In this document: positions 50,000-60,404 of the stretch, piece by piece | Layout: each line of letters begins with the position of its first letter | Position numbering within the stretch: position 1 is the first letter of the stretch | From: Actinobacteria bacterium HGW-Actinobacteria-7 | GTDB taxonomy: Bacteria; Actinomycetota; Coriobacteriia; Anaerosomatales; PHET01 | Length of the DNA stretch: 64,000 nucleotides | NCBI GenBank assembly: GCA_002841275.1 | Contig: PHET01000006.1 | Coordinates: 1-64,000 of the forward strand | Direction: 5' to 3' | The notes under the pieces: generated by a model | Databases searched by the model: none | Told to the model about the DNA's origin: nothing | Seen by the model: only the letters and a program-made list of their open reading frames with translations | Made by a program: the position numbers and the translations under genes

Positions 50000-50009
50000 G
50001 GAGCACTCC

Positions 50010-51677
50010 ATGACCGAAGGTTCCCGGCCCGTATCCGCTCCGCGCGGCCTGACGCTGTCCTGCAAAGGATGGCAGCAGGAGGCCGTGTTGCGCATGCTCA
50101 TGAACAACCTCGACCCCGACGTGGCCGAGAACCCCGACGATCTCGTGGTCTACGGCGGCACCGGGCGCGCTGCCCGCAGCTGGGAGGCGTTCGACGCGCT
50201 GTGCGCGACGCTGCGCACACTGGGCAACGACGAGACGATGCTTGTGCAGTCGGGCAAGCCGGTTGGCGTCATGCGCACGCACGAGTGGGCGCCGCGCGTT
50301 CTGATCGCCAACAGCAACCTCGTGCCGGACTGGGCGACGTGGCCGGAGTTTCGCCGCCTCGAGCATCTGGGCCTCACGATGTACGGGCAGATGACCGCGG
50401 GCAGCTGGATCTACATCGGCACGCAGGGGATCGTGCAAGGCACCTACGAGACGTTCGCCGCCATTGCCGAGAAGCGCTACGGCGGCACGCTCGCCGGAAC
50501 GCTGACCGTCACCGGCGGGTGCGGAGGCATGGGTGGCGCGCAGCCGCTCGCGGTCACCATGAACGGCGGCGCGGTGCTGGTGGTCGATGTGGATCCCAGC
50601 CGCCTGGAGCGAAGAGTCGAGCAGCGCTACCTCGACGAGTGGACCAGCAACCTCGACGACGCCGTGGCCCGCGTGCTCGCCGCCAAGGCCGAGAAGCGCG
50701 CGCTGTCCGTGGGGCTCGAAGGCAACTGCGCCTATGTGCTGCCGGAGCTGCTGCGCCGCGGCATCGAAGTCGACATCGTCACCGACCAGACCTCGGCCCA
50801 CGACCCGCTCGCGTACCTGCCGCTGGCCGTGACGCTCGAGGAGTGGCACGAGTTCGCCGAGCGCGACCCGGAGGGCTTCACGACCGCCGCGCGCGAGTCG
50901 ATGGCACGCCACGTCGAGGCGATGGTGGGATTCATGGACGCGGGCGCCGAGGTCTTCGACTACGGCAACTCGATTCGCGCCGAGGCCGAGCTGGGCGGCT
51001 ACGACCGCGCCTGGGAGTTCCCAGGATTCGTGCCGGCCTACATCCGGCCGCTGTTCTGCGAAGGCAAGGGCCCGTTCCGCTGGGCCGCGCTCTCCGGCGA
51101 CCCCGCTGACATCCACGCCACCGACCGCGCGATCCTCGAGCTGTTCCCGGACAACGAGCCGCTGCACCGCTGGATAACCCAGGCTTCCGAGAAGATCGCG
51201 TTCCAGGGCCTTCCGGCTCGCATCTGCTGGCTGGGCTACGGCGAGCGCGAGCGTGCGGGGCTGCGCTTCAACGAGATGGTGGCGAGCGGCGAGATTTCGG
51301 CGCCCATCGTCATCGGCCGAGACCACCTGGACTGCGGCAGCGTGGCGAGCCCGTATCGGGAGACCGAGGCGATGCTGGACGGCTCGGATGCCATCGCGGA
51401 CTGGCCGCTGCTCAACGCGATGGTCAACACCGCGTCGGGCGCCACGTGGGTCAGCATCCACCATGGCGGCGGTGTAGGCATCGGCCGCTCCATCCACGCC
51501 GGGCAGGTCACGGTCGCCGACGGAACCCCGCTTGCTGCCGAGAAGATCTCGCGCGTGCTGCTCAACGACCCCGGCATGGGCGTCATCCGCCACGTCGATG
51601 CGGGTTACGACCGCGCGGTCGAGATCGCCCAGGAGCGCGACGTGCGTATCCCGATGCGCGAGGGCGACGCGTCGTGA
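50010..51677 (+). CDS. hutU: Urocanate hydratase
   Basis: 555 residues, normal length. [20 protein letters not shown] (NAD-binding), [33 protein letters not shown] and [20 protein letters not shown] (the last with a Cys where Ser is common) are the family blocks. Converts urocanate to 4-imidazolone-5-propionate using tightly bound NAD+. ATG 50010 with AAGGAG upstream; the end overlaps hutI by 4 bp. Confidence 0.97.
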   Translation: MTEGSRPVSAPRGLTLSCKGWQQEAVLRMLMNNLDPDVAENPDDLVVYGGTGRAARSWEAFDALCATLRTLGNDETMLVQSGKPVGVMRTHEWAPRVLIANSNLVPDWATWPEFRRLEHLGLTMYGQMTAGSWIYIGTQGIVQGTYETFAAIAEKRYGGTLAGTLTVTGGCGGMGGAQPLAVTMNGGAVLVVDVDPSRLERRVEQRYLDEWTSNLDDAVARVLAAKAEKRALSVGLEGNCAYVLPELLRRGIEVDIVTDQTSAHDPLAYLPLAVTLEEWHEFAERDPEGFTTAARESMARHVEAMVGFMDAGAEVFDYGNSIRAEAELGGYDRAWEFPGFVPAYIRPLFCEGKGPFRWAALSGDPADIHATDRAILELFPDNEPLHRWITQASEKIAFQGLPARICWLGYGERERAGLRFNEMVASGEISAPIVIGRDHLDCGSVASPYRETEAMLDGSDAIADWPLLNAMVNTASGATWVSIHHGGGVGIGRSIHAGQVTVADGTPLAAEKISRVLLNDPGMGVIRHVDAGYDRAVEIAQERDVRIPMREGDAS

Positions 51678-52855
51678 GCTCGACGCTCATCACGGGCATT
51701 GGCGAGCTTGTCACCTGCGACGCTTCGCTGGGCGACGAGTCGCTGCTGGGCGTGCTGCACGATGCGGCGCTGGTGATCGATGACGGCCGCGTGGCGTGGG
51801 TAGGTCCTGCCGCACAGGCGCCCGCCGCTGACGAGCACGTCGATGCCGCCGGTCGCGCGGTGATCCCCGGCTTCGTCGACTCCCACACGCACCTGGTGTT
51901 CGCGGGCGATCGCGCCGCCGAGTTCGCAGCACGTATGGGCGGCGAGCCCTACACCGGCGGCGGCATCATGACCACGGTGGCCGCTACCCGGGCCGCGAGC
52001 GACGAGCAGCTGCGAGCCGGCTGCGCCGCGCGCTTCGCCGAGGCGACCGCGTCAGGCACGACCACCATCGAGATCAAGAGCGGCTACGGCCTCGACGTCG
52101 CCACCGAGCGGCGCATCCTCGAAGTCGCGCGCGAGTTCACTCCCGAGACCACCTTCCTGGGCGCCCACGTGGTGCCCGCGGAGTTCGCGGACGACCGCGC
52201 CGCCTACGTCGACCTGGTCTGCGGCGAGATGCTCGCTGCCTGCGCACCGCTGTCGCGCTGGATCGACGTCTTCTGCGACACCGGGGCGTTTTCCGCCGAG
52301 GAGACCCGCACGGTCCTCTCGGCAGGGGTTGGTGCGGGGCTGCTTCCGCGGCTGCACGGCAACCAGCTCGGGCACGGGCCGGGCGCTCAGATCGCCGCCG
52401 AGTTCGAGGCTGCGAGTGTGGATCACTGCACGCACCTCACGGATGACGACATCACGGCGCTTGCGGATGCGGGTGTGGTCGCCACGTTGCTGCCGGGCGC
52501 GGAGTTCTCGACCGGCTCGGAGTACCCGGATGCGCGGCGGCTGCTCGATGCCGGCGTGACGGTCGCGCTGGCTACCGACTGCAATCCGGGAAGCGCTTAC
52601 ATCACGTCGATGCCGCTGATCATCGCGCTCGCCGTGCGCGAGATGCACCTCACGCCGGCCCAGGCGCTTTACGCGGCCACCTGCGGGGGAGCGAAGGCCC
52701 TTCGCCGAGACGACATCGGGCATCTCGCGCCGGGTGCGCGCGCGGACCTGGTACTGCTGGATGCGCCGTCGCACGAACACCTTGCCTACCGGCCGGGCTC
52801 ACCCCTCGTCAGGCAGGTCTGGCTGGGCGGGCTTCCTGCGCTGCAGCAGCAGTAG
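51674..52855 (+). CDS. hutI: Imidazolonepropionase
   Basis: 393 residues, amidohydrolase fold. Metal and active-site motifs are [46 protein letters not shown] and [14 protein letters not shown]. Opens the imidazolone ring to give N-formimidoyl-glutamate, the substrate of HutG. GTG 51674 overlaps the hutU stop. Its last 57 bp overlap the end of the gene on the other strand. Confidence 0.96.
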   Translation: MSSTLITGIGELVTCDASLGDESLLGVLHDAALVIDDGRVAWVGPAAQAPAADEHVDAAGRAVIPGFVDSHTHLVFAGDRAAEFAARMGGEPYTGGGIMTTVAATRAASDEQLRAGCAARFAEATASGTTTIEIKSGYGLDVATERRILEVAREFTPETTFLGAHVVPAEFADDRAAYVDLVCGEMLAACAPLSRWIDVFCDTGAFSAEETRTVLSAGVGAGLLPRLHGNQLGHGPGAQIAAEFEAASVDHCTHLTDDDITALADAGVVATLLPGAEFSTGSEYPDARRLLDAGVTVALATDCNPGSAYITSMPLIIALAVREMHLTPAQALYAATCGGAKALRRDDIGHLAPGARADLVLLDAPSHEHLAYRPGSPLVRQVWLGGLPALQQQ

Positions 52856-53764
52856 GATCACGCCCAGGGCGACCAGCGCAGCACCCGCACCGATGACCCA
52901 CTGATTCCAGGCGAGCAGCGGAGCGGTGAGGGAGTCGATCGCTTGAGTCGACGCGGCTGGCGACGCGCCCATCGAACCGCTCACGAGCCGGGCGGCGCGC
53001 CCGGCCTCGGATGCGACCAGAGCCTTCAGGGCTATGGCCGAGGCGACCAACGCAACCCCTGAGCCGACCATCGCGAGCCTCTTGCGGGGCGCAACAAACA
53101 GGCCGAGGGCCAGCGCCAGGGCCGCGGCCCACGGCAGGCACGGCCGCGCGCGGGAGAGCGCCCGGAGAGCGGGCAGGCGGTCGGCGAACGGCTGCGCGTC
53201 GAGTACGGCGACCTGCGCATCGCGTACGCCATCGGGCAGCCGTTCGAGCACATAGCGTACGAGTGGCTGATCGGTCTTCTGGGCGAGCAGGTCTATGTAA
53301 GGGCCCAGGGTGACGCGCAGGGCGGTGCCCTCGGTGGGCGCGCTGGCGCTGCGAGTGGTGATGGTGCGGGCGAAGGCCAGGTGCCAGGCCCTCAGGCGCG
53401 AAGTGGCGAGCGTGGCGAAGCCCGCCGAGTGCACGGCTGCCGACACCTGATCGCGCGCGAACTGTTCGAAGTCCGCAGCGAGGCCCCCAACGAGCGACCT
53501 GAGTGAGTCGGGAACGTTTGCCTCGGTGAGCGCCTTGAGGTCCAGCTGTTTGAGCAGCGCATCGGAGACACGGTCAGAGGTGACTTGGAGTGTCGCGTTG
53601 TCGACGAGCAAAGGGCTTGTCGCGGCGACGAAGGTGTCGTTGTCGAGCAGCACGGTCCCCATCCAGTGCGCGGTCACGGAGGCGCTGACAGCGACGGCAC
53701 CGACGAGGATGAGGATGGTGCTGACGAGAGTGCGCGTCCCTGTGAGTGCGGTGCGCTGGGCCAT
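52799..53764 (-). CDS. Membrane protein with large extracytoplasmic domain
   Basis: 321 residues. A helix near the start (about 12-34), a long outside domain (about 35-215), and three helices at the end (about 213-232, 235-255 and 285-307). This layout resembles the integral membrane proteins of unknown function seen in streptomycetes. Its stop lies 57 bp inside hutI, in convergent orientation. ATG 53764. Confidence 0.72.
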   Translation of the reverse strand: MAQRTALTGTRTLVSTILILVGAVAVSASVTAHWMGTVLLDNDTFVAATSPLLVDNATLQVTSDRVSDALLKQLDLKALTEANVPDSLRSLVGGLAADFEQFARDQVSAAVHSAGFATLATSRLRAWHLAFARTITTRSASAPTEGTALRVTLGPYIDLLAQKTDQPLVRYVLERLPDGVRDAQVAVLDAQPFADRLPALRALSRARPCLPWAAALALALGLFVAPRKRLAMVGSGVALVASAIALKALVASEAGRAARLVSGSMGASPAASTQAIDSLTAPLLAWNQWVIGAGAALVALGVILLLLQRRKPAQPDLPDEG

Positions 53765-53866
53765 GGGCTCCTCGGCGTGTCGACGGAATCGGGGAATGTC
53801 TGTGGTGTGGATACCCGATTAACGCGGTGTATGCTCGATGCGCTACAGCCGGACGAAGGGTGTGAC

Positions 53867-55006
53867 ATGAGCGAGCACGACCTTGAGCGACTACGATCAC
53901 TCACCAGCATCAAGTGGAATCGGTTCGACGACGACGTGCTGCCGGCGTGGGTCGCCGATATGGACCTGCCGCCTGCGCCGGTGTCGGTCGAGGCCGTGCG
54001 GGCACTCGTGGACCGCGGCGACTTCGGCTACAACTTCCACGCGGCCAAGCAGCTGCCCGAGGTCTTCTCGGCATGGGAAGAGCGGCGACACGGCTGGCGG
54101 CCCGATCCCGAGCGAGTGCGGGTCTTCTGCGATGTCATGCAGGCGGTCGATGTGGCGCTGTGGACCCACTGTAAGCCCGGTGACGGAGTCATCGTGTTCA
54201 CGCCCGTCTACCCGCCGTTTCTGCGTAGCGCGACCGCTGGCGGGCGCAGGATGATCGACTGCCCGCTCAAGCGGGACGGCTGGCGGCTCGACCCCGAGCG
54301 GCTTGCTGCGGCCGCAGCCGAGCCGGGAGCCCGTGCGATCCTGCTCGCCAACCCGCACAATCCCACCGGCCGCGCCTTTTCGGCCGAGGAGCTGGGTGCG
54401 ATCGCCCTAGTCGCCGAGCGCCATGACCTCCTGATCGTGAGCGATGAGATCTGGTGTGACGTCGTACACCCCGGCTCCACGCACGTGCCGCTGGCTTCGC
54501 TGAGCGAGGCTGTGGCGGCGCGCACGGTCACCCTTTCGGCGGCCAGCAAAGCGTTCAACATCGCGGGGCTGCACTGCGCGGTGGGGCATCTGGGCCACGA
54601 TGGCGTGCGCGAGGCCATCGAAGCGCTCCCCGGGCACGTGCTGGGAGCGGTGGGATCACCCGGTGCCGAGGCGACGCTCGCCGCTTTCACGCAGGGCGAG
54701 CCGTGGCTGTCAGATACGATCTCGCATCTCACGGCCATGCGTGACCACCTGGGTGCGCGGCTCGCCGCAGAGCTGCCGCTGGTGCGGTTCGCACCCCCGC
54801 AGGCTACCTATCTCGCATGGCTTGACGTGAGCGCGTACGAGTTGGGCGATGACTGCGCCAAGACACTGCTGGATGAAGCACGCGTGGGCTTGTCGTCAGG
54901 CCTCGACTTCGGCGAGCACGGCTCGGGCTTCGTGCGGCTCAACTTCGCCACGACGGCCCCGATTCTCGACGAGATCATCGACCGGATCGTCACCCGGCTG
55001 AGCTGA
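53867..55006 (+). CDS. MalY/PatB family aminotransferase
   Basis: 379 residues, PLP type I fold. WNRFDDDVLPAWVADMDLPP is the MalY/PatB opening. ANPHNPTGRAFS, VSDEIWCDVVHPG (PLP ring contact) and SAASKAFNIAGLHCA (the Lys that binds PLP) follow, and HGSGFVRLNFATTAPILDE closes it. Family members act as cystathionine beta-lyases and, in MalY, as regulators. Likely a C-S lyase. ATG 53867. Confidence 0.92.
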   Translation: MSEHDLERLRSLTSIKWNRFDDDVLPAWVADMDLPPAPVSVEAVRALVDRGDFGYNFHAAKQLPEVFSAWEERRHGWRPDPERVRVFCDVMQAVDVALWTHCKPGDGVIVFTPVYPPFLRSATAGGRRMIDCPLKRDGWRLDPERLAAAAAEPGARAILLANPHNPTGRAFSAEELGAIALVAERHDLLIVSDEIWCDVVHPGSTHVPLASLSEAVAARTVTLSAASKAFNIAGLHCAVGHLGHDGVREAIEALPGHVLGAVGSPGAEATLAAFTQGEPWLSDTISHLTAMRDHLGARLAAELPLVRFAPPQATYLAWLDVSAYELGDDCAKTLLDEARVGLSSGLDFGEHGSGFVRLNFATTAPILDEIIDRIVTRLS

Positions 55007-55040
55007 ACGCCCCGACGCAGGTTCACGTTCGGGGCGTTCA
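55004..55040. terminator. Bidirectional hairpin terminator
   Basis: TGAACGCCCCGA and TCGGGGCGTTCA form a perfect 12-bp stem around a 13-nt loop. It starts at the stop codon of the aminotransferase gene and lies 22 bp beyond the end of the ABC gene on the other strand. There is no clear T-run, but the stem is strong and serves both converging genes. Confidence 0.7.
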
Positions 55041-55061
55041 GGCCAAGCGATATCAGGGGAG

Positions 55062-57080
55062 CTAGACCGCTTCGTCCAGCGGCTCGAGGAACTGGCTGTT
55101 GTACAGGTCGTAGTAGAACCCGTGCTGGCTGATGAGCTCCTCGTGGTTGCCGTGTTCGATGATCTGGCCCTCGTTCATGACCAGGATCGTGTCGGCGTCC
55201 CGGATGGTCGAGAGGCGGTGCGCGATGACGAAGCTCGTGCGGTTCTGCATGAGCTCGGTCATGGCCTTCTGGATCAATGCCTCGGTACGCGTGTCGACCG
55301 AACTGGTCGCCTCGTCGAGGATCAGTATCCGCGGGTCGGCGAGGAAGGCACGGGCGATGGTGAGCAACTGCTTCTGGCCCGCCGAGATATTCGAGACGTC
55401 GTCGTTGAGTACGGTCTCGTAGCCATCAGGCAGCGTGCGCACGAAGTGGTCGACGTAGGCCATGCGCGCGGCAGCCTCGATCTGCTCGGCGTCGGCGGTC
55501 TCTGAGCCATACGCGAGGTTCTCTCGGATGGTGCCACCAAACAGCCACGTGTCCTGCAGCACCATCCCGAAGGTCGTGCGCAGGTTGTCGCGGGTCAGCT
55601 CGCGGATGTCGATGCCGTCGACCAGGATCGCGCCGCCGTCCAGCTCGTAGAAGCGCATGAGTAGGTTCACGAGCGTGGTCTTGCCCGCACCCGTGGGCCC
55701 AACGATTGCCACGGTCTGGCCGGGCTCGGCCTCGAGGTTGAGGTTCTCGATCAGCGGCACGTCGGGCTTGTAGGAGAAGGTGACGTCACGGAACTCGACG
55801 TGGCCCTGGGCGTTAGCGAGCACCTGGGGTGTCTCGGTGTCCGGGATCTCCTCGGCGGCATCCAGCAGTTCGAAGACGCGCTCTGCCGAGGCGATCGTGG
55901 ACTGCAGGACGTTCGCGATCGACGCGGTCTGGATGATGGGCTGGGTGAACTGGCGCGAGTACTGGATGAATGCCTGCACGTCACCCAGCGTGACGCGACC
56001 TTGCGCCACGCGGAGCCCGCCGATGACCGCGATACCCACGTAGTTGAGGTTGTTCAGGAAACTCAGCGACGGCTGGATGGTGCCCGAGATGAACTGTGCC
56101 TTGAAGCTGGCCTCGTACAGGCCCTCGTTCTCGCGGTCGAAGATCTCGATGGCCTCGGCCTGGCGGCCGAAGACTTTGACCACGTTATGGCCGGTGTGCA
56201 TCTCCTCGACGTGCCCGTTGAGCTTGCCGGTGCGGTCCCACTGAGCCACGAACTGCTTCTGTGACTGCTTGGCGATCAGTATGGTCACGCCCACTGACAG
56301 CGGGATGACCAGCAGGGAGAGCGACGCGAGCAGGGGGCTGATCCAGAACATCATGGCCAGCGTGCCGATGATGGTGAACACCGCGGTGATGATCTGGGTG
56401 GCGCTCTGCGAGAGCGTGTTGGCGATGTTGTCGATGTCGTTGGTGACCTTGCTCAGGATGTCGCCGCGCGAGGTGTCGTCGAAGTACTTGAGCGGCAGCC
56501 GGCCCAGCTTCTTGTCGACCTCCTTGCGCAAGCCGTACACGGTGCGTTGTGCGACGCCGGCCATCAGGTACTGCTGCAGCCAGCCGAAGAGCGCGCTGAG
56601 CAGGTAGATCCCCACCAGCAGCAGGAGGATCTGGCCGATGGCGTGGAAGTCCACGCCCTTACCAGGCTGGATGTTCAGGCCACTGAGCATCTGGGCGAAC
56701 TGGTCTTTGCCCTGCGCCTTCAGGCCGGCGACCACCTGGGCCTTTGACACACCTGCGGGGAGATTCTTACTCAGGATGCCCTCGAAGAGCAGGTTGGTGG
56801 CGCGACCCAGGATCTTGGGTCCCACGATGGAGAACGAGACGCTCACGATGGCGAGCACCATGATGAGAATCAGCATCCACTTGTGAGGCTTCAGGTAGCC
56901 GGCCAGACGCTTGAACGAGCCCTTGAAGTCCTTGGTCTTCGCCGCGGGCGCCATGCCATGTCCGAACATGCCGCCGGGGCCGCCTGGGCCGCGACCCGGG
57001 CCGCGACCGGGACCACCGGGTCCGCCAGGACGGGGAGCGGGAAGTTCGTCGTGCTTCTCGTTGTGGGTCGCGTCGCTCAC
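55062..57080 (-). CDS. ABC exporter, permease-ATPase fusion (second subunit)
   Basis: 672 residues. A Gly/Pro-rich start (about 15-45, GGPGRGPGRGPGGPGG), six membrane helices (about 65-380, with a large outside loop at 110-170) and an ATPase with Walker A GPTGAGKTT, signature NISAGQKQ (SGGQ altered to SAGQ) and Walker B ILILDEATSS. Pairs with the upstream ABC gene to make a heterodimeric exporter. GTG 57080 overlaps the stop of its partner. Confidence 0.92.
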   Translation of the reverse strand: MSDATHNEKHDELPAPRPGGPGGPGRGPGRGPGGPGGMFGHGMAPAAKTKDFKGSFKRLAGYLKPHKWMLILIMVLAIVSVSFSIVGPKILGRATNLLFEGILSKNLPAGVSKAQVVAGLKAQGKDQFAQMLSGLNIQPGKGVDFHAIGQILLLLVGIYLLSALFGWLQQYLMAGVAQRTVYGLRKEVDKKLGRLPLKYFDDTSRGDILSKVTNDIDNIANTLSQSATQIITAVFTIIGTLAMMFWISPLLASLSLLVIPLSVGVTILIAKQSQKQFVAQWDRTGKLNGHVEEMHTGHNVVKVFGRQAEAIEIFDRENEGLYEASFKAQFISGTIQPSLSFLNNLNYVGIAVIGGLRVAQGRVTLGDVQAFIQYSRQFTQPIIQTASIANVLQSTIASAERVFELLDAAEEIPDTETPQVLANAQGHVEFRDVTFSYKPDVPLIENLNLEAEPGQTVAIVGPTGAGKTTLVNLLMRFYELDGGAILVDGIDIRELTRDNLRTTFGMVLQDTWLFGGTIRENLAYGSETADAEQIEAAARMAYVDHFVRTLPDGYETVLNDDVSNISAGQKQLLTIARAFLADPRILILDEATSSVDTRTEALIQKAMTELMQNRTSFVIAHRLSTIRDADTILVMNEGQIIEHGNHEELISQHGFYYDLYNSQFLEPLDEAV

Positions 57081-58804
57081 GCTACCTCCTCCTCGGACAT
57101 CTGCGAGAAGACGATCTCGCGGTAGGTTTCGTTGTCTTCCAGCAGCTCGGCATGCGTGCCCATGCCCACGATTCGGCCGGCGTCGAGCACGATGATGCGG
57201 TCGGCGTTCATGATGGTGCTCACGCGCTGGGCGACGATGAGCACCGTTGAATCGCGGGTATCGGCGGTGAGCGCCGCGCGCAACTTCGCGTCGGTGGTGA
57301 AATCGAGTGCCGAGAATGAGTCGTCGAAGACGTAGATCTCGGGGCGCTTGACCAGTGCCCGCGCGATGGCGAGCCGCTGACGCTGACCACCCGAGACGTT
57401 CGAGCCGCCCTGGGTGATGGGGGCGTCGAGCTTCTCGGCCATGGCCGAGACGAACTTCTTGCCCTGGGCGACCTCGAGTGCGTGCCACAGCTCGTCCTCG
57501 GTGGCGTCTTCCTTGCCGTAGCGCAGGTTCTCGGCCACGGTGCCGGTGAACAGGAACGCCTTCTGGGGGATGAATCCGATCTTGTCCCAGACGCGGTGCT
57601 GGGGCATCTCTCGCACATCCACGCCGTCGATGAGCACGGCACCGCTGGTCACGTCGAAGAAGCGGGGGATGAGGTTGATGAGCGTCGATTTACCGCAGCC
57701 GGTACTGCCCACGATCGCGGTGACCTCGCCGGGCGTCGCGGTGAACGAGATGCCGCAGAGCACGGGCTCCTCGGCGCCGGGATAACGGAACTCGACGTCG
57801 CGGAACTCGAGGCGACCGCAGGTCTCACTCTCTGCGGCGGGGAGCTCGGGGTCGCAGATGGCGGGCTCGGTGTCGAGCACGGCCTTGATGCGGGTCCACG
57901 AGGCGGCGGCGCGGGGCACCATCACGAACATGATGGTCGCCATCATCACCGACATGAGGATCTGCATGATGTAGGTCAGGAATGCGGTGAGGTTGCCGAT
58001 GGGCATGCCGCCGTGGTCCACGCGCAGCCCACCGAACCACATGATCGCGACCGTGGAGAGGTTGAAGATCGCCATCAGCGCCGGGATCATCGCCGCGAAG
58101 ATCCGGTTGACCGCCAGAGACACCTCGGTCAGATCGGCGTTGGCGACGTCGAAACGGTGCTCCTCGTAGTTGGTGCGCACGAACGCGCGGATGACCCGCA
58201 CGCCCGAGAGCTTCTCGCGCGTGACCTGGTTCACCCGGTCGACGCGCACCTGCATCTGCTTGAACAGCGGCATCGCGCGGACCAGCATGGTGCCGATGAG
58301 CACGCCCATGAGCGGGATGATGACCACGATCAGCGCGGAGAGCGGGACGTCCTGGCGCAGTGCCATGATGATGCCGCCGACCGCCATGAACGGCGCCGAG
58401 ATCATCACGTTCAGCATCATCAGCACGACCATCTGGACCTGCTGCACGTCGTTGGTGTTGCGGGTGATCAGCGACGGCGTCCCAAAAATGTTGATCTCGG
58501 ACTGCGAGAAGCTCTCGACGCGGCGGAAGATCGCGCCGCGCACGTCTCGGCCAAACGCCATGGCGGTCTTCGAACCCCAGTACACCGAGATGATCGAGGT
58601 GATGCCCAGCAGGAACGTCACGGCGAGCATGATGCCGCCGGTGCGCAGGATGAACGCGGTGTCGCCCTTGGCCACGCCCTCGTTGATGATCTTCGCGTTG
58701 AGGTCAGGCAGGTAGAGGTTCGTGATCGCCTGGACCAGCAAGAGCACCATCACGAAGATGAGCTGTGGCAGGTAGGGCTTCAGGAAGGACAGCAGTTTCC
58801 TCAT
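57077..58804 (-). CDS. ABC exporter, permease-ATPase fusion (first subunit)
   Basis: 575 residues. Six membrane helices (about 15-315) and an ATPase with Walker A GSTGCGKST, signature NVSGGQRQ and Walker B IYVFDDSFSALD. The Asp after Walker B in place of the catalytic Glu (DDSF for DEAT) is the mark of the degenerate site of heterodimeric exporters. With the 55062 protein it probably exports a drug or lipid. Start overlaps the MarR stop (ATGA). Confidence 0.92.
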   Translation of the reverse strand: MRKLLSFLKPYLPQLIFVMVLLLVQAITNLYLPDLNAKIINEGVAKGDTAFILRTGGIMLAVTFLLGITSIISVYWGSKTAMAFGRDVRGAIFRRVESFSQSEINIFGTPSLITRNTNDVQQVQMVVLMMLNVMISAPFMAVGGIIMALRQDVPLSALIVVIIPLMGVLIGTMLVRAMPLFKQMQVRVDRVNQVTREKLSGVRVIRAFVRTNYEEHRFDVANADLTEVSLAVNRIFAAMIPALMAIFNLSTVAIMWFGGLRVDHGGMPIGNLTAFLTYIMQILMSVMMATIMFVMVPRAAASWTRIKAVLDTEPAICDPELPAAESETCGRLEFRDVEFRYPGAEEPVLCGISFTATPGEVTAIVGSTGCGKSTLINLIPRFFDVTSGAVLIDGVDVREMPQHRVWDKIGFIPQKAFLFTGTVAENLRYGKEDATEDELWHALEVAQGKKFVSAMAEKLDAPITQGGSNVSGGQRQRLAIARALVKRPEIYVFDDSFSALDFTTDAKLRAALTADTRDSTVLIVAQRVSTIMNADRIIVLDAGRIVGMGTHAELLEDNETYREIVFSQMSEEEVA

Positions 58805-59295
58805 GCATCAAGCCTTTCCAATTCGGTTGCCGCGCTATCAGCGAGCAGGTTCATCAGCCGCACCAGCTCTCGGCGGTCATCTTCCGGCAGTGCGCTCACG
58901 GTTGCGTTGATGACGTTGGCGTTCGCGGCGCCCAGGCTCTTGTTGAGCTCGCGGCCGGCGTCGGTGAGCCCGATGCGTGTGAGCCGCTGGTCGGCCTCGT
59001 CGGACCACCGCTCGATCAGTCCGCCAGCCTCCATACGCTGCAGCATGGTGGTGACAGTTGCCGGCGCGAGGTGCAGGAACCCGGCGAGATCGCGCTGGCT
59101 CATGCCCTCGTGGCTGGCGATCACCCACAGGCAGCCGGACTGAGCGGGGTGGCCGCCCTTATCGGACATGGTGCGCATGAGGAGTTGGCGGTTCAGGTGC
59201 ATCGCGCGCTTGAGCGCTCTGAACACGTCCCAAGAGAGTGGGTCGACGCCCTCGAGTACCGGGTGTTCGAACTCAGGATCGACGTGGTGAGACAC
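58801..59295 (-). CDS. MarR family transcriptional regulator
   Basis: 164 residues. The winged helix reads GCLWVIASHEGMSQRDLAGF, LHLAPATVTTMLQRMEAGGL, IERWSDEADQRLTRIGLTDA. First gene of a MarR-ABC-ABC operon whose three genes overlap by 4 bp each, a standard layout for a drug-sensing repressor and its exporter. GTG 59295 with GAAAGGAAG upstream is preferred over a longer frame that runs into the control region. Confidence 0.92.
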   Translation of the reverse strand: MSHHVDPEFEHPVLEGVDPLSWDVFRALKRAMHLNRQLLMRTMSDKGGHPAQSGCLWVIASHEGMSQRDLAGFLHLAPATVTTMLQRMEAGGLIERWSDEADQRLTRIGLTDAGRELNKSLGAANANVINATVSALPEDDRRELVRLMNLLADSAATELERLDA

Positions 59296-59305
59296 GAACG
59301 GACTT

Positions 59306-59370
59306 CCTTTCGCAGGTGCTTTCACTCGCGGGTATTGATTCGCAGGCGAAAGGTTAGCACACGAAAGGTT
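59306..59370. promoter_or_regulatory. MarR operon control region with repeats
   Basis: CGAAAGGTT occurs twice as a direct repeat (59347-59355 and 59362-59370), and CCTTTCGC (59306-59313) is its inverted partner of GCGAAAGG (59346-59353). Likely MarR binding sites; the order of boxes is unusual since they sit 15 and 40 bp apart. Confidence 0.45.
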
Positions 59371-59375
59371 TTCTG

Positions 59376-60404
59376 TCACCGGGCGAAGAACGTCCGAACA
59401 TCGTCACTGCGGGCGGCCTTCTGGGCAGGTGAGAGGAACGAGGCCTCGAACGAGTTGAGCGCGAGAGCCTCGAGCTCGTCGCGCGTGACGTCCAGCGCCT
59501 TGATGACCGCAGCGTAGTTGTCGCCAACGTAGCCGCCGAAGTACGCCGGATCGTCCGAGTTCACCGTCGCGACCAGACCCGCGTCGAGCATCTCGCGCAG
59601 GTTGTGCTCCTCCATTGCCGAGAAGACCTTGAGCTTCACGTTCGACAGCGGGCAGACCGTGAGCGGGATGCGCTCCCGCACGAGCCGGGCCACCACTTGC
59701 GCGTCGTCGAGCGCGTGCACGCCGTGGTCGATGCGTGAGACGTGCAGCACGTCGAGCGTGCGGCGTACGTCGTCAGCCGAGCCCTCTTCGCCAGCGTGGC
59801 TGACGGTCAGGAAGCCGTGGGCCAGAGCCTGCTCGAAGACAGTGGCGAACTTCTCGGGAGGATTGCCCACCTCGGCCGAGTCGAGCCCGACACCCGTGAT
59901 GACGTCGCGGTAGGGAAGCGCCTGCTCGAGCGTGGCAAGCGCTTCCTCGGCGCTCAGGTCGCGCAGGAAGCACATGATGAGGCGCCAGGTGATGCCCAGC
60001 GTCTGCTCGCCTTCGCGCAGAGCCGAGACGATGCCCCCCAGCACGGTGTCGAAAGCGACGCCGCGCGCGGTGTGGGTCTGTGGGTCGAAGAACGGCTCGA
60101 CGTGGACGACGTTATCGGCCGCCGCCCGGTGCAGGTAGGCCATCGTGAGGTCGTGGAAGTCTCTCTGGGTGACCAGCGCAGAAGCGCCCTCGTAGTAGAT
60201 GTCGAGGAAACTCTGCAGATCGTCGAACTCGTAGGCGGCCCGGACCTCATCGACAGAGCCGAAGCGCAACGCGATGCCGTTACGCTCGGCGAGCGCGAAC
60301 AGCATCTCAGGCTCGAGTGAGCCTTCGAGGTGCAGGTGCAGCTCGGCCTTGGGCATGCGCCGTGCGAGATTGGTCAGATCAGCGCTGTTCAGGGGCGTGC
60401 TCAT
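59376..60404 (-). CDS. Adenosine/adenine deaminase family protein
   Basis: 342 residues. MPKAELHLHLEGSLEPEMLF (first metal His pair), VSHAGEEGSADDVRRTLDVL, RIDHGVHALDD, VCPLSNVKLKVF and TVNSDDPAYFGGYVGDNYAA. The last block, with G-Y-V-G-D-N-Y, is typical of adenine deaminases of the Aah1 type within the adenosine deaminase family. Hydrolyses adenine or adenosine to the hypoxanthine form. ATG 60404 overlaps the thioesterase stop. Confidence 0.88.
   Translation of the reverse strand: MSTPLNSADLTNLARRMPKAELHLHLEGSLEPEMLFALAERNGIALRFGSVDEVRAAYEFDDLQSFLDIYYEGASALVTQRDFHDLTMAYLHRAAADNVVHVEPFFDPQTHTARGVAFDTVLGGIVSALREGEQTLGITWRLIMCFLRDLSAEEALATLEQALPYRDVITGVGLDSAEVGNPPEKFATVFEQALAHGFLTVSHAGEEGSADDVRRTLDVLHVSRIDHGVHALDDAQVVARLVRERIPLTVCPLSNVKLKVFSAMEEHNLREMLDAGLVATVNSDDPAYFGGYVGDNYAAVIKALDVTRDELEALALNSFEASFLSPAQKAARSDDVRTFFAR

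Noticed and set aside
49833..51593. A 586-codon minus-strand frame opposite hutH/hutU.
   Set aside because: Shadow of the highly conserved hut genes.
57077..58804. The degenerate Walker B (DDSF) in one ABC subunit first suggested a pseudogene.
   Set aside because: Heterodimeric exporters normally carry one such degenerate site, and its partner has the full motif.
57482..59143. A 553-codon plus-strand frame opposite the ABC exporter and MarR genes.
   Set aside because: Shadow frame rich in His, Asp and Arg without any recognisable domain.
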